This document shows, piece by piece, positions 37,656 through 44,907 of a stretch of 64,000 nucleotides of DNA. Source of the DNA: an uncultured Ruminiclostridium sp. GTDB taxonomy: Bacteria > Bacillota > Clostridia > Oscillospirales > Ruminococcaceae. The stretch covers positions 124,001 through 188,000 of the forward strand of contig CAKSFR010000002.1 in the NCBI GenBank assembly GCA_934454635.1, in the 5' to 3' direction. The position numbers and the translations under genes were made by a program. The notes below the pieces were generated by a model. It saw nothing but the letters and a program-made list of their open reading frames with translations. It was not told where the DNA came from and did no database searches. The first letter of the stretch is position 1; each line of letters opens with the position of its first letter.

Positions 37656-37700
37656 ATCTTCTCCTTTAAAATGTTTGGCGTTCTCTCCATGCACCGCTGC

Positions 37701-37883
37701 GGGCGGCTTCGCCGCCCGCCCCTGCGGGGCGCGCTTTTGCGCAAAGCGCAAAAGTATGGGGCTTCGCCCCATGTGCCGCTTCGCGGCACCGCGCCCCGCA
37801 GGGGCTCCGCTTTCGCGAAGCGAAAGCGGAGCGGCGGTTGGCTGCCGCACGGCGCGCACCCCGAGCGGGTGCCGACGGGCGGC
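37701..37883. repeat. Cloverleaf element 5 within the right inverted array of ansA
   Basis: Core 37719-37804: a 15-bp outer stem CCCCTGCGGGGCGCG/CGCGCCCCGCAGGGG. It encloses hairpins with loops AAA (arm TTTTGCGC), TTC (TGGGGC) and TTC (GTGCCGC). Outside the core are GGGCGGC with loop TTC and TCCGCTTTCGC with loop GAA. It is the inverted counterpart of 36552-36750 and ends 11 bp before the 3' end of the GH3 gene. Confidence 0.88.
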
Positions 37884-37894
37884 AGCTTTGCGCA

Positions 37895-39955
37895 TTACAT
37901 TTCGATTTTTACAAATTCAGAGCCGTTTTCAGGCTGACCAAAGCCGCAGAAAATGCGGTATTCACGAGCGAAATAAACCGAGGCTTCGCTGAAAATACGG
38001 AAGCGCGCTTTCTTTATTTCAACGGTGTGTTCGGCGGATTTGCCCGCTTTGAGAGAAATACGCTTTGCCGCGCAGAGCCAAGGGTTAAGCGGGGCGTTTT
38101 CGTCGGGACAGCCGAGGTAAAGCTGCACAACGTTCTCGCTGTCAGTGCCGCCGATATTCTGAGCGAAGATTTTTACTTGAATATTTTCTCCGCACTTTTC
38201 GGCTGAAATGATGCGGCAGGCGAAATCCGAGTAGGTAAGCCCGCACCCGAACGGAAACCACACGTTTTCGCTGCTCTCGAGATAGCGGTAGGTGCGGTTT
38301 TTCATGGAGTAGTCGGTAAAATCGGGGAGAAGTGCGGTGTCCTTATAGAAGGTTACGGGCAGCTTTCCCGAGGGAGAAATTTTCCCGAAAAGTATGTCCG
38401 CGAGCGCCGTTCCACCGTGCGGACCGGGATACCACGCGCAAATCATGGCGTTTCCGCGCTCATCTCCGAGAGTGACCGAGCTTCCCGCGGCGATAACGAT
38501 TACCGTTGGCTTGCCCGTGTCGAGAACTGTTTTTATCAGCTTGCGCTGTGAAAGCGGCAGAAGCAGACTTTCCTTGTCGCCCGAGGCATATTCGTTGCCA
38601 TCGTCGCCCTCCTCGCCCTCAAGATGTTCATTTAGCCCGACGCAGAGTATAACAACGTCGCTGAGTTCTGCGGTAACAGCGGCTTCGGAAAGACGGTCGT
38701 CGGGCTGAGCCAGACATTCGCAGCGGTCGGCGCGGAAGTCGCAGCCCTGCGAATAGAGAACGCGTATATCGCCGCCGCATTCGCGCTTTATTCCCTCAAG
38801 AAATGTAGTATAGCCCGAAGCCGTGCCGTAGTAATTTCCTTTCAGAGCCTCGCGGCTGTCAGCCGAGCAGCCGATAACTCCTATCGTTTTTATTTTTTCT
38901 TTATTAAGAGGAAGTATGCCGTCGTTTTTGAGAAGAACCATCGACCTTTGAGCAGCCTCAAGCGAAAGACGGTTGTGTTCGGGGCAGTCGATTACGGTAT
39001 AAGGAATTTCATCGTATTTACTTTTGCCAAGCGAACCGAGCGAAATTCTTATTTCGAGCAGCTTTGTTACTGCGCGGTCGATGTCTGCTTCGGAAACAAG
39101 CCCCTCGTTGTACGCTTCGAGAATGTGGAGATACGAGCAGCCGCAGTTTACGTCGCAGCCTTTCTTCAGCGCAAGCGCGGCTGATTCGGTTATGTTTGCG
39201 GTCACATGATGATGCGTGTGAAAATCGCGTATTGCCCAGCAGTCCGAAACGAAATATCCGTTAAAGCCCCATTCTTCGCGCAGAATTTTCATAAGCTGCG
39301 TGTTTGCGCAGGCAGGTTCGCCGTTTACACGGTTATATGCGCCCATAAAGCCGCTTACTCCCGCTTTTACCAGTTCTTCAAACGCGGGAAGATAGGTTTC
39401 GCGCAGGTCTTTTTGAGAAACCTCCGCGTCAAATTCATGCCGCAGCGCTTCGGGTCCGCTGTGAACGGCAAAATGCTTTGCGCAGGCGGAAGCGGTCATT
39501 TCGCTGTCCTCGCCCTGAATACCGTGTACGAACGCAGCGCCGAGATGTCCCGCAAGAAAAGGATCTTCGCCATAGGTTTCATGACCTCGTCCCCAGCGCG
39601 GGTCGCGAAAAATATTTACGTTCGGCGACCAGAGCGTAAGTCCTTTATAGATGTCCCTGTCGCCTTTTGCCGAACAGGCATTGTATTTTGCGCGCGTTTC
39701 AAGCGCGATCGCCCTGCCGATTTTCCGTATAAGCTCGTCGTCGAATGTTGCGGCAAGACCGATAGCCTGCGGGAACATTGTCGCCGTGCCTGCTCTCGCA
39801 AGCCCGTGCAGCCCCTCGTTCCACCAGTTATAGGCGGGTATGCCGAGATGTTCGACTGCGGGCGAATCGTAGCGAAGCTGGCTGCACTTTTCTTCGAGCG
39901 TCATTTTTTCGGCAAGCTCTTTTGCCCGTTTTGCTGTTTCCTCCGTGATTTTCAA
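37895..39955 (-). CDS. Glycoside hydrolase family 3 (beta-glucosidase/xylosidase type)
   Basis: 686 residues, no signal peptide, so intracellular. N-terminal TIM barrel with NWWNEGLHGLARAG, KHFAVHSGPE and the nucleophile Asp238 in FVSDCW. The second domain has the HLEGEEGD region, which may supply the acid/base Glu, and a C-terminal fibronectin-III-like domain begins near ~570. The NWWNEGLHG opening favours the xylosidase/glucosidase subgroup that cleaves imported oligosaccharides. The start is TTG at 39955 with AAGGAGG 8 nt upstream and no alternative ATG. No transporter or regulator is adjacent. Confidence 0.93.
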   Translation of the reverse strand: MKITEETAKRAKELAEKMTLEEKCSQLRYDSPAVEHLGIPAYNWWNEGLHGLARAGTATMFPQAIGLAATFDDELIRKIGRAIALETRAKYNACSAKGDRDIYKGLTLWSPNVNIFRDPRWGRGHETYGEDPFLAGHLGAAFVHGIQGEDSEMTASACAKHFAVHSGPEALRHEFDAEVSQKDLRETYLPAFEELVKAGVSGFMGAYNRVNGEPACANTQLMKILREEWGFNGYFVSDCWAIRDFHTHHHVTANITESAALALKKGCDVNCGCSYLHILEAYNEGLVSEADIDRAVTKLLEIRISLGSLGKSKYDEIPYTVIDCPEHNRLSLEAAQRSMVLLKNDGILPLNKEKIKTIGVIGCSADSREALKGNYYGTASGYTTFLEGIKRECGGDIRVLYSQGCDFRADRCECLAQPDDRLSEAAVTAELSDVVILCVGLNEHLEGEEGDDGNEYASGDKESLLLPLSQRKLIKTVLDTGKPTVIVIAAGSSVTLGDERGNAMICAWYPGPHGGTALADILFGKISPSGKLPVTFYKDTALLPDFTDYSMKNRTYRYLESSENVWFPFGCGLTYSDFACRIISAEKCGENIQVKIFAQNIGGTDSENVVQLYLGCPDENAPLNPWLCAAKRISLKAGKSAEHTVEIKKARFRIFSEASVYFAREYRIFCGFGQPENGSEFVKIEM

Positions 39956-40117
39956 GCTCTATTCCTCCTTTTATGCGGAAAATTTCTATGCGCGGGAGCG
40001 CGTGTCAAAATTAAAAGGCATATAATTGTCACCTTATGTATAGAAATTTATGTAAAATCCTAGTATTATTGTAGCATATTATACCGTTTTTTACAACATT
40101 TTTCTGTACATTTGTCA

Positions 40118-40146
40118 TTGATTTTCACACTGGGTTGTGATATACT
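40118..40146 (+). promoter_or_regulatory. Promoter of the ECF S-component gene
   Basis: TTGATT (40118-40123), 17-bp spacer, TATACT (40141-40146). The ~64-nt leader shows no riboswitch I could recognise. Confidence 0.6.
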
Positions 40147-40216
40147 TTTCTCAACGCAGAGGACGCGGAAATCCAACTCGGCGTAAATGTGCAGAACATA
40201 GAAGGAGGCAGCAAAA

Positions 40217-40780
40217 ATGAAAACAGAAACAAAGAAAATCAGGCTTTTAAAAACGGTATTTGCAGCGATGTTCGCGGCGCTTATCTGCGTTGCGACAATG
40301 GTTATTCAGATCCCCTCGCCGATGAACGGCTATGTGAATTTCGGCGATTGTTTTATTCTTGTTGCGGCGTGGGTTCTCGGACCTGTCTACGGCTTTGCGG
40401 CGGGCGGTATCGGCTCGGCTTTTGCCGACCTTTTTTCGGGCTACGCGCACTATGTTCCCGCAACGTTTATCATTAAGGGTCTTATTGCACTGACTGCGGC
40501 GCTTATCGCCCGTCAGTTCACAAAAAAGTTCCCGAAGCTGAGACTTGTCGGGTATATCACAGGCGCGTTCTGCGGCGAACTTATCATGATTGCGGGATAT
40601 TTCGGCTATGAGGCGCTTTTGCTCGGAAACGGACTTGGAGCGTTGTCGGGAGTTCCGGGAAACGTTGTTCAGGGCGTTTTCGGAATGATCGTCGGAGTCG
40701 TTATCATTCAGATACTTTCGTCGGCAAAGGTGCTGAACAAGGCTGAAAGCTATCTTTCGGGCGAAAAACATCACGGTTGA
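40217..40780 (+). CDS. ECF transporter S component
   Basis: 187 residues with five to six membrane helices. The block GYVNFGDCFILVAAWVLGP, then GGIGSAFADLFSGYAHY and TFIIKGL, matches the ECF-ribofla_trS type (PF07155), which covers uptake of several vitamins and precursors. The specific vitamin is not evident and no biosynthesis gene is adjacent; the EcfAA'T energising module must be elsewhere. A strong GGAGG lies before the ATG. Single gene, closed by a terminator at 40798-40830. Confidence 0.88.
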   Translation: MKTETKKIRLLKTVFAAMFAALICVATMVIQIPSPMNGYVNFGDCFILVAAWVLGPVYGFAAGGIGSAFADLFSGYAHYVPATFIIKGLIALTAALIARQFTKKFPKLRLVGYITGAFCGELIMIAGYFGYEALLLGNGLGALSGVPGNVVQGVFGMIVGVVIIQILSSAKVLNKAESYLSGEKHHG

Positions 40781-40797
40781 AATCGAACTATATATCG

Positions 40798-40830
40798 GCG
40801 CTGCGCAGTTTGGCTGTGCGGCGCTTTTTT
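40798..40830 (+). terminator. Terminator of the ECF S-component gene
   Basis: Stem GGCGCTGCGCA against TGTGCGGCGC with G-T wobbles, followed by TTTTTT. Confidence 0.8.
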
Positions 40831-40832
40831 GT

Positions 40833-40943
40833 GCTGTGGGCGCAGCGGAGGGCGGGCGGCGAAGCCTGCACGCCGTGCGTAGGCGGCGAAGCCGCCGAAG
40901 TTGGGGCTTTAGGCAAAGCCTAAAGCCCGGCCGCGCCCACAGC
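40833..40943. repeat. Cloverleaf palindromic element 6a
   Basis: Outer stem GCTGTGGGCGC/GCGCCCACAGC (11 bp). Three hairpins: one degenerate around GGCGAAGCC, then GGCGGC with loop GAA and GGGCTTTAGGC with loop AAA. Begins 3 bp after the ECF terminator. Confidence 0.75.
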
Positions 40944-40961
40944 GGTGCAAACGAGAGAGAA

Positions 40962-41048
40962 GCGGGCGCGGAAAAGACGGCGAAGCCGGATTTGCGGCGG
41001 CGAAGCCGACGGGCGCGTTCCGCGAAGCGGAACGCGCGGCGCGCCCGC
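40962..41048. repeat. Cloverleaf palindromic element 6b
   Basis: Outer stem GCGGGCGCG/CGCGCCCGC (9 bp). Two short CGGC-GAA-GCCG hairpins and one long GCGCGTTCCGC hairpin with loop GAA. Confidence 0.78.
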
Positions 41049-41363
41049 GGCATGGGGAGTTTTTGCCGGACGTATGTGGGAAGCGGAGAGGAGAAGTATC
41101 CTCGGACAGCGGCGTTTATCGGGGTGGGACGGGAGCCGAGGGTAACAAAAGCCGCTCGTAACTGTCGCTTTCAAATGCGGCTGCCTCCTGAAGGGGCTCG
41201 CGCTTCTTTCGGAGCGGTCGGTTCTCGCCCCCTCGTCGACAGCCGCAGCGGCTTTTGCTGTGTTTGCGGTACTCCGCCCACGGCGAAACGCCGCAGCTCG
41301 CAGGATAGTGCCGGCATTCACACAATATCCTACTGCTCCTACAGACAGTGCTCCCTGCAGGGC
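41049..41363. repeat. Internal module of composite repeat, copy A
   Basis: 315 bp between cloverleaf elements 6b and 7. It has concentric inverted words: GCGGCGTTT...AAACGCCGC outside and AAAGCCGC...GCGGCTTT inside. Shared with 51314-51630 are CCTCCTGAAGGGGCTCGCGC (CCTCGTGAAGGAACTCACGC there), CCCCTCGTCG and AGGATAGTGC. No credible reading frame; the long frames here are shadows of GC-rich palindromes. Confidence 0.65.
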
Positions 41364-41448
41364 GGGCGCGCTTCAGCCGACAAGTCGGCTGATTGCGGCG
41401 GCTTCGCCGCCGCAGCGCATTTTGCTTCGCAAAATGCGCTGCGCGCCC
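41364..41448. repeat. Cloverleaf palindromic element 7
   Basis: Outer stem GGGCGCGC/GCGCGCCC (8 bp). Hairpins: TCAGCCGA (loop CAAG), GCGGCGGC with loop TTC, and AGCGCATTTTGC with loop TTC. Confidence 0.8.
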
Positions 41449-41471
41449 TCGCACAAACCCGCGCAGTTGGG

Positions 41472-41500
41472 TTGATTTTCGCTTTGCGATATGGTATAAT
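41472..41500 (+). promoter_or_regulatory. addBA promoter
   Basis: TTGATT (41472-41477), exact 17-bp spacer, TATAAT (41495-41500). It begins 24 bp from the edge of cloverleaf element 7. Confidence 0.7.
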
Positions 41501-41577
41501 GACACTAACGCATATAACCGAAGCCTGCGGCTTTGGCAGGATTGGTATTATATGACTTTTTCAAAGGAGGCGGGCTG

Positions 41578-44500
41578 ATGCTGAATATAATTTGCGGAGA
41601 AGCGGGAACTGGAAAATCCACGGAGCTTTACAGCCGCATAAAAGAGGACGCCCGAAAGGGTCGGAGGGTTTTTCTGTTTGTGCCCGACCAGTTCTCTTTT
41701 GAAGCGGAGAAAATAATATATAAAAATGTTCCGCCGCCTGATTCGGGAAACGTTTCGGTCACGATGTTCTCGCGTGCGGCGCAGAAGCTGCTGCACCTTT
41801 ACGGCGAAACGAAAGCGTATGCCGACGATGTTGTCAAGACTATGCTGATGACGCGCGTGCTGAATACGCTTGCGGCGCAGGGCAGACTCGTTTATTATCG
41901 GCGGCAGCTTAAAAAAAGCGGTTTTTCGGCATTTGCGCTAAGTATCGTGGCGCAGCTTCGCAGCTCAGGACTTACCCCGTCGGGGCTTCGTTCGGCTGTT
42001 GCGGAAAATACGGATTTCAGCGAGCTGCTGATGAATAAGCTGAACGATATCTGTGAAATTTATTCCGAATATGACGGGCTGCTCACGCGTTCGTTTGACG
42101 ACAGGCTCGACGATGTCCGCAGAGCGGCTGAGCTTGCGGCGCAGACGGATTATTTTTCGGGAGCTTGCTGCTATTTTGACGGTTTTGACGATTTTTCGGG
42201 CAGTCAGCTTGTGTTTATAGGTTCGCTGCTGCAAAGGGCTGAAAATGTAACTTTCGCGATAACCGCCGACGGTCCGGACAGCGCGAAAGCGCATTTTCGC
42301 ACGACTTCCCGCCTTATCTCAAAGCTGCGCGAAGCGTCTGACGGTGAAGCTGAGTTTACCGTGATGAAAAAGCGTTTCCGCAGCCCGAAGGGGCAGATAA
42401 TAAAGGTAAGGGATCCGTGGCAGGAAAGCGACTGGATATGCGCCCGAATACGAGGTCTTATGGACGAGGGTTATCGCTGCCGCGACATTGCGGTGCTGAC
42501 CGCAGATCCCGTGTACAGCCGCATTCTGGGCAGTGCGATGAAAAAGTATGAGATTCCTTTTTTTGCGGACATCCCCGAGTCGCTGCTGAGCAAATCGGCG
42601 GTTCGTTTTTCGCTGGACGCGCTGCGGGCGCTGAGCTTTGAAACAGACGACCTGTTAAGGTACATAAAAAGCGGCTTTGTTCGGCACGGCGACAGAAAAA
42701 CGATAAGCCGAGTGCAGATTGACAGTCTGGAGAGAATTTCGAGAAAATACGATCTGCGGAAAAGGGACTGGCTCAGACCGTTTCCCGAAAGGCTTGATGA
42801 AAGCGGGGAGCTTGAAGAGCTTCGCAGGAGCGTTGTTGAGCCGCTTAAACGGCTTAAAAAGAGAATAGACGGAGCGGACGGCGCTGAAATGACCGCCGCG
42901 CTCTGCGATTTTATTTGCAACGAAATGGACATAAACCGTTCGCTTTACGGGCTTTGCCTTGGAAAAACGCGCGACGAGAACGGAAAAATTGTCGTAAATA
43001 GAAAGAAAATGGAGGAATACAGCGCCGTCTGGGACGACACGGTGACAATTTTTGAGTCGGCTCACGAGGCGCTTAAGGGATATTACCCGTCGCTGTCCGA
43101 ATATATCGAGATACTGACGGGAATATTTGCCGCGGCGCAGATCGCTAAGCCGCCCCAGGTTCTTGACGCGGTGACGATAGGCGATGTCGAGCGAAGCAGG
43201 CTGCGCCGCGTGCGCGCGGTGTTCATCTGCGGCTTCAATCAGGGCGTGATGCCGCGTCCGACCCGCGCTTCCGGCGCGTTTACGGGCGGCGAAACGGAAC
43301 AGCTTGCACAGTGCGGCATTGCGATAGGCGGCGACCGTGAATCCCGCTATTCCTCGGAAATGTTTTTGCTGTACCGCTGCACGAATATTCCCGAAGAGCG
43401 CCTTTTTGTAACATTTCCCGCGCTGAGCGAGAGCTTTTCCGAGCTTTCTCCCTCTCCCTATATCGAAAATATCAAGCGGAATTTCGGCGCGGAAATACTC
43501 GGAGCCGATGAATTTGGCGCGGATTTTTACTGCCGGACCGTACAATCCGCGCGGCGATATCTTGCGGGAATATATTCCGACCCGACTCGCCGTGCGGAGC
43601 GTGAAAGTATAATTGCGGCGCTCGGAGAGGACATTCCGCTTTATGAAAACGGCGACGGCGGGCGCAAAATTATTTCTCCCGAACAGGCAAGGGCGCTGCT
43701 TTCGCTCAAAACCTATTCTCCGACCGCGCTGAACAGCATAAACAACTGCAAATTCGGCTTTTTCTGCGCTTATGGGCTTGGTCTGCGCGAGGACGACGAG
43801 CGTGCCGTCGACCCAATGCTTTCGGGAAGCGTAGTTCACTACTGCCTTGAACGACTGCTCAAGGAATACGGTGATAAGCCGCAGGAGCTTTCGGGATTAT
43901 CTGATTCGGACATTTTAAATCACGCGCGCGGCAGCGTCGAAAACTATAAAAAAGAGGTATTTTTCGGGGATTTCGGCGCAGCGGAGCGTTTTTCATACCA
44001 GCTTTCGGGTCTTTCGGAAATTGCCGCCGCAGCGGCGATCCGCGTCCGTGACAGCATGAGATTCTCAAATTTCCGACCGCTCGCGCTCGAAAGGGAAATC
44101 TGCTTTAAATTCGGCGATATAACCATAAAAGGCATATGCGACAGGCTCGACGTTTCGGAAACGGCGGGCGGGAAATTCCTGCGCGTCGTGGACTATAAGC
44201 GCGGGAAGAAGGAGCTGCCGCTTGAAAGCGTTTACGGCGGAGAAAACCTGCAAATGCTGCTGTATTTGTTCGGGCTTTGCGAGCAGGAAAACGCGCAGCC
44301 CTCGGCGGTTCTCTATCAGCCTATCGGTGCGGACGAGCTGACCGCCGACAGCGGAACGGACCGTGAACAGAGCGGCGTCGAGCAGAAGCGGACGAACGAG
44401 AGGCTTCACGCTGCGGGCGGACTTGCCTTGCGCGATTCGCCCGATGAGCGGGAGCTTTCGGAGATAAACGATCGCTACACGGAGCTTTACGGCAAAACGC

Positions 44501-44694
44501 GCGGCGGCTACTGCACGCCGAAATATATCTCAAAAAGCGGATTTGAGGGGCTGCGCGAATACTGCAAGGCATACGTCAACGCGCAGGTTCTCCAGACTAT
44601 CGGGGGAATGGCAAGCGCCTGCCCGAAAAAGGCGGAGAGCTGTGCTTACTGCCCGTATTCCCTCTTCTGCGGGGGCAGGCCGGATTCGCCGTAA
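41578..44694 (+). CDS. addB: ATP-dependent helicase/nuclease subunit B
   Basis: 1038 residues. N-terminal P-loop GEAGTGKST (7-15) of the inactivated-helicase half that recognises Chi. The C-terminal RecB-family nuclease has VVDYKRGKKELP. The 4Fe-4S Cys set is visible: one in NNCKFGFFC (~735) and three at the end (CPKKAESCAYCPYSLFC). With AddA it resects double-strand breaks. AAAGGAGG lies 7 nt before the ATG at 41578. addA follows after 213 bp, an unusually large gap occupied by a cloverleaf element. Confidence 0.95.
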   Translation: MLNIICGEAGTGKSTELYSRIKEDARKGRRVFLFVPDQFSFEAEKIIYKNVPPPDSGNVSVTMFSRAAQKLLHLYGETKAYADDVVKTMLMTRVLNTLAAQGRLVYYRRQLKKSGFSAFALSIVAQLRSSGLTPSGLRSAVAENTDFSELLMNKLNDICEIYSEYDGLLTRSFDDRLDDVRRAAELAAQTDYFSGACCYFDGFDDFSGSQLVFIGSLLQRAENVTFAITADGPDSAKAHFRTTSRLISKLREASDGEAEFTVMKKRFRSPKGQIIKVRDPWQESDWICARIRGLMDEGYRCRDIAVLTADPVYSRILGSAMKKYEIPFFADIPESLLSKSAVRFSLDALRALSFETDDLLRYIKSGFVRHGDRKTISRVQIDSLERISRKYDLRKRDWLRPFPERLDESGELEELRRSVVEPLKRLKKRIDGADGAEMTAALCDFICNEMDINRSLYGLCLGKTRDENGKIVVNRKKMEEYSAVWDDTVTIFESAHEALKGYYPSLSEYIEILTGIFAAAQIAKPPQVLDAVTIGDVERSRLRRVRAVFICGFNQGVMPRPTRASGAFTGGETEQLAQCGIAIGGDRESRYSSEMFLLYRCTNIPEERLFVTFPALSESFSELSPSPYIENIKRNFGAEILGADEFGADFYCRTVQSARRYLAGIYSDPTRRAERESIIAALGEDIPLYENGDGGRKIISPEQARALLSLKTYSPTALNSINNCKFGFFCAYGLGLREDDERAVDPMLSGSVVHYCLERLLKEYGDKPQELSGLSDSDILNHARGSVENYKKEVFFGDFGAAERFSYQLSGLSEIAAAAAIRVRDSMRFSNFRPLALEREICFKFGDITIKGICDRLDVSETAGGKFLRVVDYKRGKKELPLESVYGGENLQMLLYLFGLCEQENAQPSAVLYQPIGADELTADSGTDREQSGVEQKRTNERLHAAGGLALRDSPDERELSEINDRYTELYGKTRGGYCTPKYISKSGFEGLREYCKAYVNAQVLQTIGGMASACPKKAESCAYCPYSLFCGGRPDSP

Positions 44695-44720
44695 CCGTTA
44701 CGCAGGCTCGCTTTGCGATG

Positions 44721-44845
44721 AACTGCTCCCCCGCACGCGCGGCGCAGCCGCGCGGGAGCCGAAGGCTCCCGCGCCGGCCTGCGGCGAAGCCGCAGGCTGA
44801 GGCTTGCGAAGCAAGCCGCTGCGCCGCAGGTGCGGGAGGGCAGTT
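44721..44845. repeat. Cloverleaf palindromic element 8, between addB and addA
   Basis: Long outer helix with a bulge: AACTGC...CCCGCAC...GCGGCGCAGC pairs with GCTGCGCCGC...GTGCGGG...CAGTT. Three hairpins, all with loop GAA: CGCGGGAGCC, GCCTGCGGC and GGCTTGC. If addBA is one transcript this would fold in the mRNA between the two coding regions. Confidence 0.85.
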
Positions 44846-44907
44846 GTGCGCGAGTTTTGCCTGCGGCAAAGCGGGAGGGAAAAGCAAACGTAAGAAAGGA
44901 GCACGGC

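Noticed and set aside
40007..40075. Possible fourth MITE copy before the ECF gene
   Set aside because: Only AATTAAAA and a few AT-rich words match; the terminal inverted repeats are missing.
40147..40216. Riboswitch (preQ1, TPP or similar) in the ECF leader
   Set aside because: The leader is about 64 nt and I found none of the conserved motifs or a closing stem.
40836..41555. Long open frame across the repeats before addB
   Set aside because: Frames are open on both strands and the translation is Arg/Ala/Gly-rich low complexity, as expected from GC-rich palindromes. No ribosome site or family resemblance.
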